Source: Acheta domesticus (Eukaryota; Arthropoda; Insecta; Orthoptera; Gryllidae). From it: DNA of 64,000 nt. The position numbers and the translations under genes are program-made. Below, in pieces: positions 23,290 through 34,526 of this stretch (position 1 is the first letter of the stretch; each line of letters starts with the position of its first letter). The stretch is taken from assembly GCA_031308135.1 (NCBI GenBank), contig JAHLJT010008756.1, forward strand, positions 66,452,026 through 66,516,025, in the 5' to 3' direction. The notes below the pieces were generated by a model that was given only the letters and a program-made list of their open reading frames with translations, ran no database searches and was not told the DNA's origin.

Positions 23290-24898
23290 ATAAAATAAGA
23301 ACTACAGAATGGGGGTGCTACAGAATGGTACAGACTTTCCCGTATTAATTTTCTATTTCCTTCGGTCTTTGCTAGCTATTCGGAATTGCCACAAACTCTT
23401 TCTTGCCAGCTGTCATCTATCACCGCCAAAAGTACATTTTTTTGTCATTTTCTTAATTTTTCCGTTTCCTATTGGGAGAACGGAAGCATTAATTTTAGAA
23501 TATTAAAGAACACAAAAGCCTAGACATAAATGGCAATTTTCTTTTAAAAATTATGTGCCGTTTAAGAGAAAACGGAGTTTTAGCGCTACTAAAAATGCGA
23601 AATATGAAGTTCATTTTCACAGAAAATGTTTGAGTTTTCAAAATACTTTATTTGAAGTTATTTGAAGCACTTACACTCACAAATATAAATTGCTGGTAAT
23701 GTGCATATTAAAGATGTGAGAGATCTTTCAAAAAAAATATTTCTTTTGAAAGTAATTTTTTAAAAAGTAATTTTTGAAAAAACAAAAAAATAACTCAAAA
23801 TAAACTTTACGCTATACTAAAGAGTGTAATTAGTACTATTCGTTACAAAAGTTTCAAGAAAAAAATTGCAGCCATATATGAGAAAATGGCGTTTGAGCGT
23901 TTCTGAAAATGCCGAAATTTGAGCTACTTTTCACAGAAAACGGTTGTGTTTTCGAGAAACTTTACTTGACATTATTTAAAGCACATGTACTAGTAAATAT
24001 AATAATGTGGACAAATCGCCGATAATGTAAATATTATCGACGTAAGAAACATGTGAAAAAATTTACATTTTTGTAATTTTTTAAAAAACCAACCAATAGA
24101 TACATATGGCTTTTATGTCATCTGATAGAGTACATTTACCACTATCCCTACTAAAAGTCTAAAGAGAAAATTTGGAGCTGTTTTTGAGAAAATCTTGTTT
24201 ATGTAATTTTTTAAAATTACACATATTGCACGCAATATTGCACGAAAACTACTAAAATTTTGAAAAACATTTAAATGACCTTTATGAAAGAACTCAATAT
24301 GCAGAACAAATTTTATTTGAAGAAACAATCTCTATCTTCAATTTTGTAGTTGGAAAAAGACGCCGAAAAAAATTCAAACTTTCATAATTTTCGAAAATTC
24401 AGAGTTATTCGTGAAAATCGGACCTGTGCCATGTTAATAAGTGTATTTTCCTCTATTCATACAAGAAATTTAAAGAAAAAATTTGGAGCCGTTTTCGAGA
24501 AAATTTTGAAAATCCCCGGAGACGTCATATAAAGTATCCCCAACTTTTGAATAATTTTTTTCAAAATCTCAAATCTTCGACTAGAATGAGATCGACCGGG
24601 GAATATCCATTTTGGAAGAAATAGTACGTATGGTTTAGGCGCTAGCAGTGTTCACAGACGGACAGACAGACAGAGGGACGTTTTCCTTTCAATTGGTTTT
24701 TCGGTATCAAGGACCTAGAAATCAGGGTTTCTGGCTACATTACGTGTTAGGGGATTTTTTTCTTAATTTAGCAACTGGTTTTATCCACTTCTTCGTTTTC
24801 ACGGCCCAGTAATGAATTTTTTTTCCGCCAAAAATTGGCATTTTTTTTTCGCGCAGCATTACATAACTTTCCCTATACTGCGTATATCACTCCGTGTT
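23290..24898 (-). repeat. Family R repeat, copy 4 (most complete unit)
   Basis: About 1.6 kb in reverse orientation, covering every landmark once. From the 24898 end: 'gttatgtaatgctgcg', 'gtccgtctgtgaacactgct', 'agcgcctaaacc', 'gatactttatat', 'aacggctccaaat', the 'cggcgtc' block, the ~305-bp units, and 'gtaccattctgtagcacccc' at about 23310. It shows the uninterrupted sequence at the points where copies 1 and 2 carry the SINE and the MITE, so it serves as the empty-site reference. Confidence 0.75.
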
Positions 24899-25488
24899 AA
24901 CGTACGGGTCATTCCATATTAAATCAACACAGTCGTTTTACATCACCATCTCAGATTCAAATGAAATTTGACACATAGGTAATATGAATAAAGAATAAGA
25001 AAACTACAAATTTTGAGTAAAATATTTCCACCCGTTTCTGAAATACAGCCATGTAAAATTTTGCAAAATTGGCTTCCCGAAAATTTTTAAATTGATGTAG
25101 AACCTCACCAAATTAAGATAGTGAGCTGGAACAGGTGTCATTTTGCAGCTTTCTTTATGACCTTTTATATGATATACAACTCAATAGGGGTTGCGTTCAA
25201 AAAGATTTTCAAATTTGAATTTCAAATTTTGATTTTGAGTTTTTTCAAAATGCTCATCTTCAAAAAAATTGAAAAAATTCTATAATAATTGTTGTATATA
25301 TCCAAACAGATGGTGCAAGTTTAAAAATGGGACTGCAATGGGTTCGTATGGTAATCTTTATTTAAAATGCACAGTATTTACTTTCTCTAGATTTTACTGA
25401 TTTAAAATGCATTTTATTTCAAATTATAAGCACTAATATATACAAATTATTATTTAGTGTTTTTTGTTGGTGAGTGTGTTGTGTTTTA

Positions 25489-25491
<3 letters not shown>

Positions 25492-25520
<29 letters not shown>

Positions 25521-25532
25521 TTTATTTTTATT
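25492..25532. repeat. (TTA)n microsatellite, left arm
   Basis: About twelve TTA units with interruptions; its mirror (TAA)n plus (GAA)n is at 26292-26333 in the right arm, so the tract was present before or homogenised with the arm duplication. Confidence 0.9.
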
Positions 25533-25739
25533 AGACTGCGGAACTTCATGCAATTGCAAATGTTTTGACTGTGAAGATCGAAAGGAAATGTATAAAACTT
25601 TATCTAACACCAAAAATAAAACAAATCTACCCTATTTTTATTTTTCATGTGTGCAATTTTTAGTTTAAATGCGTATATTAATGTATGCGGTATATTTTAG
25701 TGCATGTATTCCAGGTTTTTGTGGAGAAGAGGATCGAGG

Positions 25740-25995
25740 TCAGATCTTTTGGGGTATTTCTCTTTCATCTTAGAAATGGCTTTCTTCTGACAACGCGGCT
25801 AGGGAAATTGAACTTCCTTAGTACCCTTCGCACGGTTTCGGGATTTAGTTTCTTGCCAATTCCAATTTATAACTGTGGATTAACTTTTGGTGCATTAATA
25901 CGAGGGTCCTTCTTTATTATTTTCTCAACAAGATTCTCTTCTGGATGAGAAAGTCTTCCGACGTTCTCCTCCAGGTTGCAGTTCAATCGCCTATT
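25740..25995 (-). pseudogene. Tc1/mariner transposase DNA-binding domain relic
   Basis: On the minus strand: VGRLSHPEENLVEKIIKKDP, then RINAPKVNPQL, one stop, IGIGKKLNPETVRRVLRKFN, FPSRVVRRKPFL. This is the second helix-turn-helix of Tc1-like transposases (a 'DPRI.A..' block, a 'S/NPETVRRVLR' recognition helix, then 'R..KP.L'). Downstream frames decay at once and no catalytic acid block follows. It lies in the loop of the palindromic element, which it identifies. Confidence 0.75.
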
Positions 25996-26291
25996 CATTG
26001 ATGGACCATGAGATTGTCACTCGCTGTGCTTTATTCATTAATGGCATTTTGCAAAATTTGGGGCATCATTAACCCTTTACATGATGGTAAATAACCAGCT
26101 GACGCTGCTCAAAGTTGGTGTTCATTCCTCAACGATTCATTTCGCTTAAATGTTTAGGTTCCCACGTATCTGGTTCATCAACTGAAAGGTGACCATGGTT
26201 TGTTTTATTTTTGGTTATAGGTAAAGTTATATACATTCCCTTTTGATATTCACAGTCAGTAAAAATATGCAATTGCATGACATTCCGCGGT

Positions 26292-26333
26292 ATAATAATA
26301 ATAATAATAATAATAAGAAGAAGAAGAAGAAGA
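26292..26333. repeat. (TAA)n(GAA)n microsatellite, right arm
   Basis: Mirror of the left-arm tract, with an added GAA run, so the two arms have drifted here. Confidence 0.85.
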
Positions 26334-26942
26334 AAATTCATAACAATAAAACACAACACACTCGCCAATAAAAACACTAAATTAATAACTTGTATATATT
26401 AGGTCTTATAATTTGAAATAAAATGCATTTTAAATCAGTAAAATCTAGAGTGAGTAAATATTGTGCATTTTAAATAAAGATTACCATATGAACCCATTGC
26501 AGTCCCATTTTTAAACTTGCACCATCTGTTTGGATATATACAACGATTATTATAGAATTTTTTCAATTTTTTTGAAGATGAGCATTTTGAAAAAACTCAA
26601 AATCAAAATTTGAAATTCAAATTTGAAAATCTTTTTGAACGCAACCCCTATTTGAGTTGTATATCATATAAAAGGCCATAAAGAAAGCTGCAAAATGACA
26701 CCTGTTCCAGCTCTCTATCTTAATTTGGTGAGGTTCTACAACAATTTAAAAATTTTCGGGAAGCCAATTTTGCAAAATTTTACATGGCTGTATTTCAGAA
26801 ACGGGTGGAAATATTTTACTCAAAATTTGTATTTTTCTTATTCTCCATGCATACTACCTATGTGTCAAATTTCATCTGAATCTAAAATGGTGAGGTAAAA
26901 TTTTAATTAAAACTGTGTTGATTTAATATGGAATGACCCGTA

Positions 26943-28034
26943 CGTATACGGGAAATTAAAAATGGTAATTCATTGCATAAAACCGTATTCAATTGTGGTA
27001 AAAGTGAAATTACAATGTGAAATGAGGTACGTAGTAGTATATTCTAGTGATGACAATGATAGTAATAATATAGTAAAATAATAATGACAATATTAATAAA
27101 AAGAAAATGTATGATTCATAAACGTTGTATATTAAAACACTGATATACAATGTAATATAAAATATACGAAATATGTAAACATTTAACAGAAAAGGGAAGA
27201 TAAATTACTGGCATTTGGTTGCAATGTAGTTTCTTGCAAATTAAGAAATATTATTTATTTGTATAATGTCCCGAAAAATAATAAAAATATCGTCTCCTAT
27301 ATTATTTCAGTAGTATACCTTTCCATTGCGCCTCTGACACGCAACCAATCTTTACAAATGAGGTCTCTAAAGGATGAGAATTTCACGGAGACGTGACGAA
27401 TTGCACTTTGGCTCTAGAAATATGAATGACTTGTTTAAAAATAATCATCAAAATATTCATGTTAAATGCAACCCGCAACACTTGCCAATGTTTTCGAATC
27501 TATATCTCCGAAAGAACGCGTTCTAGGACCTGAAAAACTAAAATTTTGAGGCGAACGCCCTCAAAGAAACGTTTTTCACATCATTATCTACAAGATGAGA
27601 CATTCTTGGACATTCATTTAAATTTTAGGTTCGCGTACTATGAATGCCACCTAAATATTTCAGCCCTTGACGCTGGTAGACATTTTTGTGAGGACACGCT
27701 TAGAAGGTTTAGATTCCTCAATATTATATTTATTTTCTGTACACATCGTGGTTTGTGCCGTCTGATTAGGTATACTTGCATAATCATTAATTCAATACGT
27801 CCTCTCCAGCAACAACTAGAAGTACTATTATAGTTGCTTGATACCTATGACGATTGTTTCTTATGCGTGTAATGAAAGTATTCAATTAACGTTTTGCGTG
27901 ATCTGTAAGTGCTGTACTTAATTGTGTAGGGATGTGGGTGTGCAGTGAAGAGTGTAGACTGTGTTTGTGTTTTACCTGTACCAATATTTTCGTTATCATT
28001 CGATGAAATATTGAGGTCATCGGGTTCAGAAACG
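26943..28034. other. Unassigned stretch
   Basis: AT-rich, no supported feature. A frame at 27546-27833 has no known motif. Confidence 0.5.
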
Positions 28035-28392
28035 TAGCTTTCTCAAAAGTAAAAAGCTTAAGTTTTTGTGACTATCACGAAAAGCTAAAAATGAACTGAC
28101 AAATAATATTGAATAATTACTTCAAATGTTGTCTTTAAGAAAGTGTTGGGAATTGTTCCAAGAAAATTTTCCATGATATTGAATAAATATTTACTGAAAA
28201 TTTCTTTTACACATCAATTGCATTGTTTTTATTTTTATCTGTTATTGTGTTAGTTCATTGAAAGATATCTTTATAGATTTTTAAACAAGTAAACACTTTT
28301 CCTTAACAACTTTCCCTCTTAGAATGGAAATAGTAGGATAGGGATGAGTGTGGGGTCTAACTGCGAGAATTCTCGTACGGGTGCGCAGAGGT
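28035..28392 (+). repeat. Direct duplication, first copy
   Basis: Matches 29060-29372 over its whole length with small gaps. Shared phrases: 'ctttctcaaaagtaaaaa', 'tgtgactatcacgaaaagc', 'aacatcaattgcatt', 'gcgagaattctcgtacgggt'. The class is unknown; no ORF. Confidence 0.7.
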
Positions 28393-29059
28393 AGTAGGGG
28401 AAAACTTGTACTATGACACAACATAAAGAACAAACTTTTTAAAATAGCCAAAGTAAAATAGCTTGAAATCAATGAAAAACAAAAATCAAAATGCGCTATC
28501 CAACAATACTACGTGAATTAATTAAAGAGCAACTAAATTAAAAATTATAGAAAAAATAGCGCAAGTCACTCGACAACTGCCAACGATCGCAGTCCAAACG
28601 CACGATTTAAATGTTGGCGGTATCTGGAAGGATGTATAACAACGCCCAGCTGCAAACTCGTATTGTAAATAATATTAAAATTTGATATTAAACTCAAGGT
28701 GTCGGTTCGTTAAGATATTCAATAGGCAAACATCGATTGAGCAGCATTCCGATGTACCGACGTGAAGTCTAAATCCACTAACTTGTTTCTAATGGTAAGA
28801 AATTATATTTAGTACCTAAAGATGAAAATATAGTTTGATTATTTTTTGGCTCGGAATTTATTTTCTTGAGGTACGTAAGAACGCAGAAAATAATCCAATA
28901 CTTTTTAGTATACAAATAATTTTTCAGTTTTCGCACCCCAGCAAGTTGGCACCCTGACTCTCCCTGTCTGTTCCTCATAACAAATCAAGGAAAGTAAAAT
29001 AATATTGCAAAGAATAGGTTTGTACTTCCCCGATCCGGTATTTTCGCACTACTTTACTT
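28393..29059. other. Unassigned stretch between the duplicated segments
   Basis: AT-rich, nothing supported. Confidence 0.5.
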
Positions 29060-29372
29060 GGCTTTCTCAAGAGTAAAAATCTTTGTGACTATCAAGGAAA
29101 GCGAAAAGCTAACTCTCAAGGAAGATTGAATAATGTTTTCAAATGTTGTTTTTAAAGAAGTATGAATTGTTCAAAGAACATCTCGCTATAATGCTGAATA
29201 AACTTTTATTGAAAATTTGTTTCCAACATCAATTGCATTAATTGAATTGTTATTTTTGTTTAATATTTTGTAAGTACATTAAAACTTCTTCTCTTTCTTA
29301 ATGGAAAGGATAAACAAATGGATAGGGAAAGGGTGGGGTTTAACATGCGAGAGTTCTCGCACAGGTACGCTT
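29060..29372 (+). repeat. Direct duplication, second copy
   Basis: Second copy of 28035-28392, offset about 1.02 kb, same orientation, ending in 'gcgagagttctcgcacaggt'. Could be two insertions of one repeat or a local tandem duplication. Confidence 0.7.
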
Positions 29373-29987
29373 GTATGATTATAAATTTGCTTAAAACATT
29401 GTGCATTTATTATGTAGAATGCACAATGCATAAAGCAGGTCCATTTGACACAAAGTTTAGATGCTATTTTACACGTTTTGTTAATGTAAATATGAACGAA
29501 TGATTATAAGAATATGATAATATTTTACACAATATATTTTATTCATATTCCATCCCATTATGTGCAATAATTGATTTATAATCCGAAAGCTTTGAGAAGG
29601 AATGATTCTGGTAGGTATTCACATTATTATTCCCGCGGAGTCAATAACAGTTTAGAAAGAATTCAGCTAGTGTACTCCTATCACTTGGAACAAAGCAGTT
29701 GAAACACGAATTCAAACCGTTAAAAAAACTCTGAAGATAGGTGAAGATAATGCATTTTGATGCAAGTATTGTCAGGAATAAAAAGAAAGCTATTGGCGCA
29801 TTCTGTGCCCCAGCGCGAGTAATTAAAGGTTAACCCTTAATTACTTTTGCAATTATAAATGATAATATTAAGAATAAAAAATATTAAAATTACTACAACT
29901 GCAAATACTACAATTCTAAGTGATTAAAACTATTAGGTTACTATTCTTACAATCTGATTTGTTTAATATACAATCGCAGGAAATGAA
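29373..29987. other. Unassigned stretch
   Basis: AT-rich, nothing supported. Confidence 0.5.
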
Positions 29988-30130
29988 GGATTTTTTTAAA
30001 ATATAAAATTATGCGAAAACTACTCATATTTTCAAAAAAAATTGTACATGATCTTATTTGAAAATGATTTCTAAAAACATATTGTATTAAAAAAATCTCT
30101 CCCTTCAATATTGTTATTGTTGAATCTGGT
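29988..30130 (-). repeat. Family R fragment, copy 5
   Basis: About 140 bp in reverse orientation. 'cgaaaactact' followed by 'attttcaaaaaaaattg', then 'atctctcccttcaatattgt', matches 24238-24350 of copy 4. Confidence 0.6.
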
Positions 30131-30199
30131 ATGACGTATTCCTAACACATTTGATTTCTTTTTACGTGAAGCTGTTTCCAGCTTGATATTCCAGCTTTT

Positions 30200-30475
30200 C
30201 TGTAACCTCGGTGACTCAGTCTTGAAACAGCGTCGAAGTACGCGAAAAAAAAAGACTGAGTTCGAGTTCCGCTGAGGGAAACGTGTGTTTTGGTTGCGAT
30301 GTTGATTTTCTTAGTCCCGTGATCATACATCCAGTGAGAGGCAATTGCCAATCACCATTGCGATCAGCTGTCTAGGAAAGGGAAGGGCCAGGCGTAAGCT
30401 TCCACCTTCACCTACGCTTGCCAATCGAGAATGGTTCTGGTGATCGTGATTGTTCTATTATGTTCTAGTTCAACT
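30200..30475 (+). mobile_element. Possible second tRNA-derived SINE
   Basis: An A-box-like 'ggtgactcagtc' at 30209 and a B-box-like 'gagttcgagttcc' at about 30258, with spacing near that of a tRNA, head a GC-balanced body ending in 'ggttctggtgatcgtgattg'. The body differs from the SINE at 1477. Only one copy is in the window, so repetitiveness cannot be shown. Confidence 0.4.
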
Positions 30476-30584
30476 TTATCATTTGTTTGCCATCATTACA
30501 TTAATTGAATATGAAAGTGCAGTAACGGCACGCGAAAACGAAGTACCATAACACATCAGTGTTTTCATCGTTTTCTTCCACATT

Positions 30585-31232
30585 TCACAGCGTACCGCCA
30601 GTTTCGTCCGCCTGTACCGTCCTTACAGTTTCTCTCCATCTTTTCCTTGGTCTTCCTACGACTACTTCCTCTCGGTGCGTGGTACACAAGCTGCCTTAGG
30701 AAGTCTATTGTCAGTCATTCTCTCTACAAGCTCTTGTACCCATCTGTACTTGTAGTCTACAATTCTAGTACTCGTATTAATCGCTGTCACCGGTGGTTCG
30801 TTTCTTATTACTTCATTTCTTATTCGGCCTACTCTTGTTAATGTTTTTATTCTTCGCAAAACTTCTTTTTAGTACTTTGTATCTTTGTCAATGTTCTTCG
30901 AGTTGGTATCATTTCACATTCGTAGAATAACCCAGGAACTCCCATGGTTTTGTAAAATTTAATTCGCGTTTCTGGCCTTGTCTTTGTTTTAAGGGTTGTG
31001 TATAGATCTACGTATTGTTTGATATTTCATTAATTTGCTATCTATTCACAATTTAGTTTGCAGTCTAAATAATTGAAGGAGAGAACGTGCTCTAGAATTG
31101 TATTTTCAAGGCAATCTTTTTGTCTTATTGGATCTTTACCCCATCACGCTAATGTCACAACTTTTGCAAATTTTACTATTGTGATGTACAGCTCTCTGTA
31201 GTTTGTCCTCTGTTTCCTGAATAAAAACTACA
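30585..31232 (-). mobile_element. Non-LTR reverse transcriptase relic, C-terminal part
   Basis: On the minus strand, with frameshifts and stops: ETEDKLQRAVHH (about 31220-31180), a LENTILE..SFNYLDCKL block, YQTIRRSIH, RNAN..ILQNHG (from KFYKTM), then open at 30662-30859 with RRIKTLTRVGRIRNEVIRNE, STRIVDYKYRWVQEL, ERMTDNRLPKAA. After a frameshift it ends GRPRKRWRETVRTVQADET and a stop at 30585. These blocks follow the palm-thumb and C-terminal region of a widespread insect LINE family; the 'WVQHLERM..NRLPK' and 'GRPRKRW' ends are diagnostic. Endonuclease and FADD catalytic blocks are absent. Confidence 0.8.
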
Positions 31233-32575
31233 TAATTCTGGATCTTTTCGGAAGGTTAATGTCCAACTGACCTTAACATTTATTTTTACGTTTTCCCGCC
31301 TGAGAGCGAACAATCTGTGAAATACATATCTATCATTAAAAATTTGCTTGTTTTAATCGAATGCTCGATAATATTTTTGTGAATTTCCACGTACTTTTTT
31401 CATCTTCTACATGTCACTGAATATCGTCGAATGGCTATTGCAATAACGACTGCACTGGTGTCCTAGTACCTATTCACAATGAAGTAAACTTTTTAATGAG
31501 CGATAACTAGTTTTATGCTTATCTGTAGAAAAAAAAATACTGCCATCTTAGTAATGGGGTACAATCACATCTTTATCTCCCCTGATAATTTACCTCTCTT
31601 GCTCGCATATTCACTTTCCATACTAATATTACGCATTTACATGCAAGCACAAGACGTAAGTTTTCAACATTTGTAACATAAGTATTTCACCTATCAGCTA
31701 AATTTAGCAGATTTGCAGCATGTTCTGCGGGTGATTCGCAACAAAACTTTAATTATTCCTTTGCTCTAAAAGTAGCACTCAAGGTTTGAAGTGTAGGCGA
31801 ATTATTTTTTTTATTTAATTTTTTATTCACATCTCACAAGGTCATCATGTAACCAACCTATTTTTACCCATCGTGTAAACCCAGTGTAACCTTCTCAAAA
31901 GTTTGGAGTACCTCTGTATCCTCAAATTTATCATTTTTAAAATTCTTAAACAATGAATCTCATACGTTTCCCGTCGCTTCCGCTCATTTTTCATTTGTGA
32001 ACTTTCAGACTCTGAATGCCTTCTACTTTCCTTGAGTTCTCTTTCAACCGTTCAATATTTTTTTTACACAGGAAATAGGAAATAATGTTTTGTTGTCGAC
32101 CATGACATACCCTCAAAGACATAAAAATGTTTCAGGAAATACATTATTTCGTGTGCAGACCATTGTTGAATTTCAATCTCTATAAGCAAATGAGTCTACG
32201 CATGTGCGTGACCGAAATCGATTCCAAGAAAATATACATTATAATCGACAGTAAACATACTCCCTCTCCTCACTAGACACTCCCCAATTCTGAAATAATG
32301 TAGCTATTTTTATTTACTAGTATTTTGTATTTAAGTGATTTAACTGTGCTTGAAGTAGAATGTCTTCTGACTTGGTTGTTGTGCTTTTGCATTTTATTCC
32401 TCGTTTATTTAAATGGTAATAAAATACTACCTAAGTAAAATTGTGAATATGATTCAAAAATACCTTTTTGTTTTGTTTAATTTTTTCTCACTATTTTATT
32501 TATGAAGCTACGAAAATGTATATCTGATCAGTTTTCAGCGTCGCAAATATGGTCACCAAGGTTGTGATCAGAATT
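31233..32575. other. Unassigned stretch
   Basis: Nothing supported. The part nearest 31232 (to about 31320) may belong to the adjoining LINE but is too decayed to read. Confidence 0.5.
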
Positions 32576-33001
32576 ATCTAACTCAGGGGTGTCCAACTTG
32601 CAAGATCTCGAAGGCCACAACTACGACCTTTAATATGGTCGCGGGCCATATTTTCATTACTCGGGCGATTTATACCTGACTTTCCCGTTTTGTTAATCCC
32701 AGCTCTAAAATGAAGCAGGAGAAATGGAACCATGGGTATATCAGGTCGTAGTATGCAAAATGTAGTGAAACACATTGGGATGATTTTGAATTTCTGAATT
32801 TACTAGAAAAAAGATTCTCAAATCTAAACTTGAACCTATTTTGAGATTAAGAGGACGTTGGCTTCAACAGGGTGCGTGTGCTGGGCGTGCTGTGTTCTCG
32901 CTCGATATGGATGTAAGGAACTTTAACTTTGGACTAAAAACCTTTCGCAGACAGCAATAAATGGCACCGCGGGCTACCAGTTAGACAATTCTGATCTAAC
33001 T
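32576..33001. mobile_element. Nonautonomous hAT element with perfect 8-bp target duplication
   Basis: Element proper 32584-32993 (410 bp). Left end 'caggggtgtccaacttgc'; the right end in reverse complement reads 'cagaattgtctaactgg', then 'tagcccgcgg', typical of the hAT 'GTCCAAC..GGCCCGCGG' ends. The target duplication 'atctaact' is perfect at 32576-32583 and 32994-33001. A minus-strand frame at 32578-32775 is a by-product; no transposase is visible. Confidence 0.92.
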
Positions 33002-33257
33002 TTTAATCATAATTGATTCCAGAAAATGTTATACCACTGGCGTTGTGTCATAATTTTTCCATTACCCTTGCCTTACCAACTCGTCCTTTCGAAACTGCCG
33101 TGTTTTTAATCGTTGATTATAGTGTTCTTGGACACCCACGATCGCATAAATTGCTGACACATTGGTGCAAACTTATTAAGGATGGTCTAAACCATTAATC
33201 ACACGATCACCTTGTAGAGCCAGGTGTCTGAGACTTAGCCAATGCTTCTAACAGGTA

Positions 33258-33840
33258 TATTGTTCTAAAGGAGGCGTTCCCAAGGGCGTCAGTAATTTTG
33301 TAGGGAGTCAGCAATTTTGTAGGGGATCAGCAATTTTGTAAGGGGTCGATGAACTTTTATAGAGTGCCAATCACTGCCAATCAAGAAATAGAATAGGTGT
33401 CAATAGCAGATTACGAACATGTTGATCAATATAGTCAAGATCAAGATTTCATTGATTACAAAAAATATGTTTTTGAACTTGATAAATAATTGTTTTCTGA
33501 ATTTCTATTCTTTCGTATCGGTCGATCATTCTTAGATAAGATTAGGTAGATTTAGAAAGCTCAAGAAATTATTACTATCAAATCACAACGTTGCTCTCCC
33601 ACGCAAGAAAATACTCTCGGCAATACGCACTGGAGACAGCTAAGGCAAATTCTTAAAAAAAACGTAATATTTTGTAACCTTTGCACAAAAACTGCAGGTT
33701 AGAAACTCAATTACTCAGAAGCAGAATCTTTTTTATTATAGAAAATGAAGCTATTTACGAAAATGTTGGTGTATGAAATATTGTGCATACGTAAGCTGAA
33801 TATTATGGAGAAAAAAGTAAAGGGGTCCATAAAGCAAAAA
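33258..33840 (-). mobile_element. hAT element, decayed reverse copy of the 13433 element
   Basis: Same sequence order as the reverse complement of 13433-14045: 'ggcgttcccaaggg' end, triplicated 'gtcagcaattttgtagggg' motif, 'agatttcattgattacaaa', then 'aagaaattattac' and 'acgcaagaaaatactctcgg' followed by 'caatacgcac'. The three ~24-bp 'cagtaattttgtaggg' units at 33288-33352 are a local expansion not seen in the other copy. Ends are unclear. Confidence 0.6.
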
Positions 33841-34526
33841 ATTCGTTTAAAAGATGTTGATGAAAGAAAGATTGGGAATTCCTGTTGTAGAGGAAGATTA
33901 TGAAAAAAATGGTGGTGGCGACTGAGATAGTGACAATGAGATGATAACAGTGACGGTACTGATGACGATAACGATGACAACAATGACTATAGTGTTATCG
34001 ATTATTAAACATCCCCACCTGAGTCGGTCTCGTTTGATGTGATTTTCTGTTCCTCGGAATTCAGGTATCTTGAAGTGCATGTTCTGCATGCGAGTTTGAG
34101 TCGCTGTAGTTTGCGATCGCAGCTCTGCGAAGCGAGAACTGACCTTGCCGACTGGTTTCGTCTCAGGAGTAAAGAACTTGTAATTATTCTCGCAGAAGCT
34201 TGAGCTGTTACTAAATGGTGTCCTCAGGGTACTTTTTTTCGGAGTTAAGCAGAACCGAATGGCCCTGAGAATGTTCTAGGAATAATACACTGAAGCACAA
34301 CCAGTTTCTCGCGATTGTTTATATTAAAGCAAACCAATTGTGCTTGCATTCTTCTAGAATATTTTGTAGTTGGTTGTGAATTGTGTATTGAGAGTATGGC
34401 ATTTTCATTTAGATTTTGGGAAATTATTATTGTATTTTTCTTTAAGAATGGTATTTACGAGTATATAGAAGAGATGAAAACATTTCAAGCTCCAGATGGA
34501 CGATGCAGTATACTGATCAAAGACTA
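33841..34526. other. Unassigned stretch with GAT/GAC-rich tract
   Basis: At 33905-33990 there is a degenerate triplet tract of GAT, GAC and GTG units. It opens Ser/Val-rich frames on the minus strand, which are artefacts. Near 34215-34285 'tgtcctcagggtac' and 'ggccctgagaatg' form a weak inverted pair. Confidence 0.45.

Larger units (their letters stand above)
24903..26942 (-). mobile_element. Palindromic Tc1/mariner-like element with long inverted repeats
   Basis: The outer ends begin 'cgggtcattccatatt' at 24905 and its reverse complement ends at 26940, each bordered by TA, the Tc1/mariner target. The arms (24905-25627 and 26195-26940) are near identical over roughly 720-745 bp, including a (TTA)n tract. 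The innermost ~95 bp of both arms match the right end of the hAT element at 6151-6809 ('tagactgcggaacttcatgc' and mirror). The ~567-bp loop contains a Tc1-type helix-turn-helix relic on the minus strand. The DDE catalytic domain is missing, so this is an internally deleted, nonautonomous copy. Confidence 0.85.

Noticed and set aside
24640..24690. CRISPR-like or tandem repeat 'gacggacagacagacagaggg'
   Set aside because: A short simple-sequence tract that is a fixed landmark within family R; no spacer-repeat structure anywhere in the window.
33711..34089. Ser/Val/Ile-rich minus-strand frames
   Set aside because: They come from the degenerate GAT/GAC/GTG tract.
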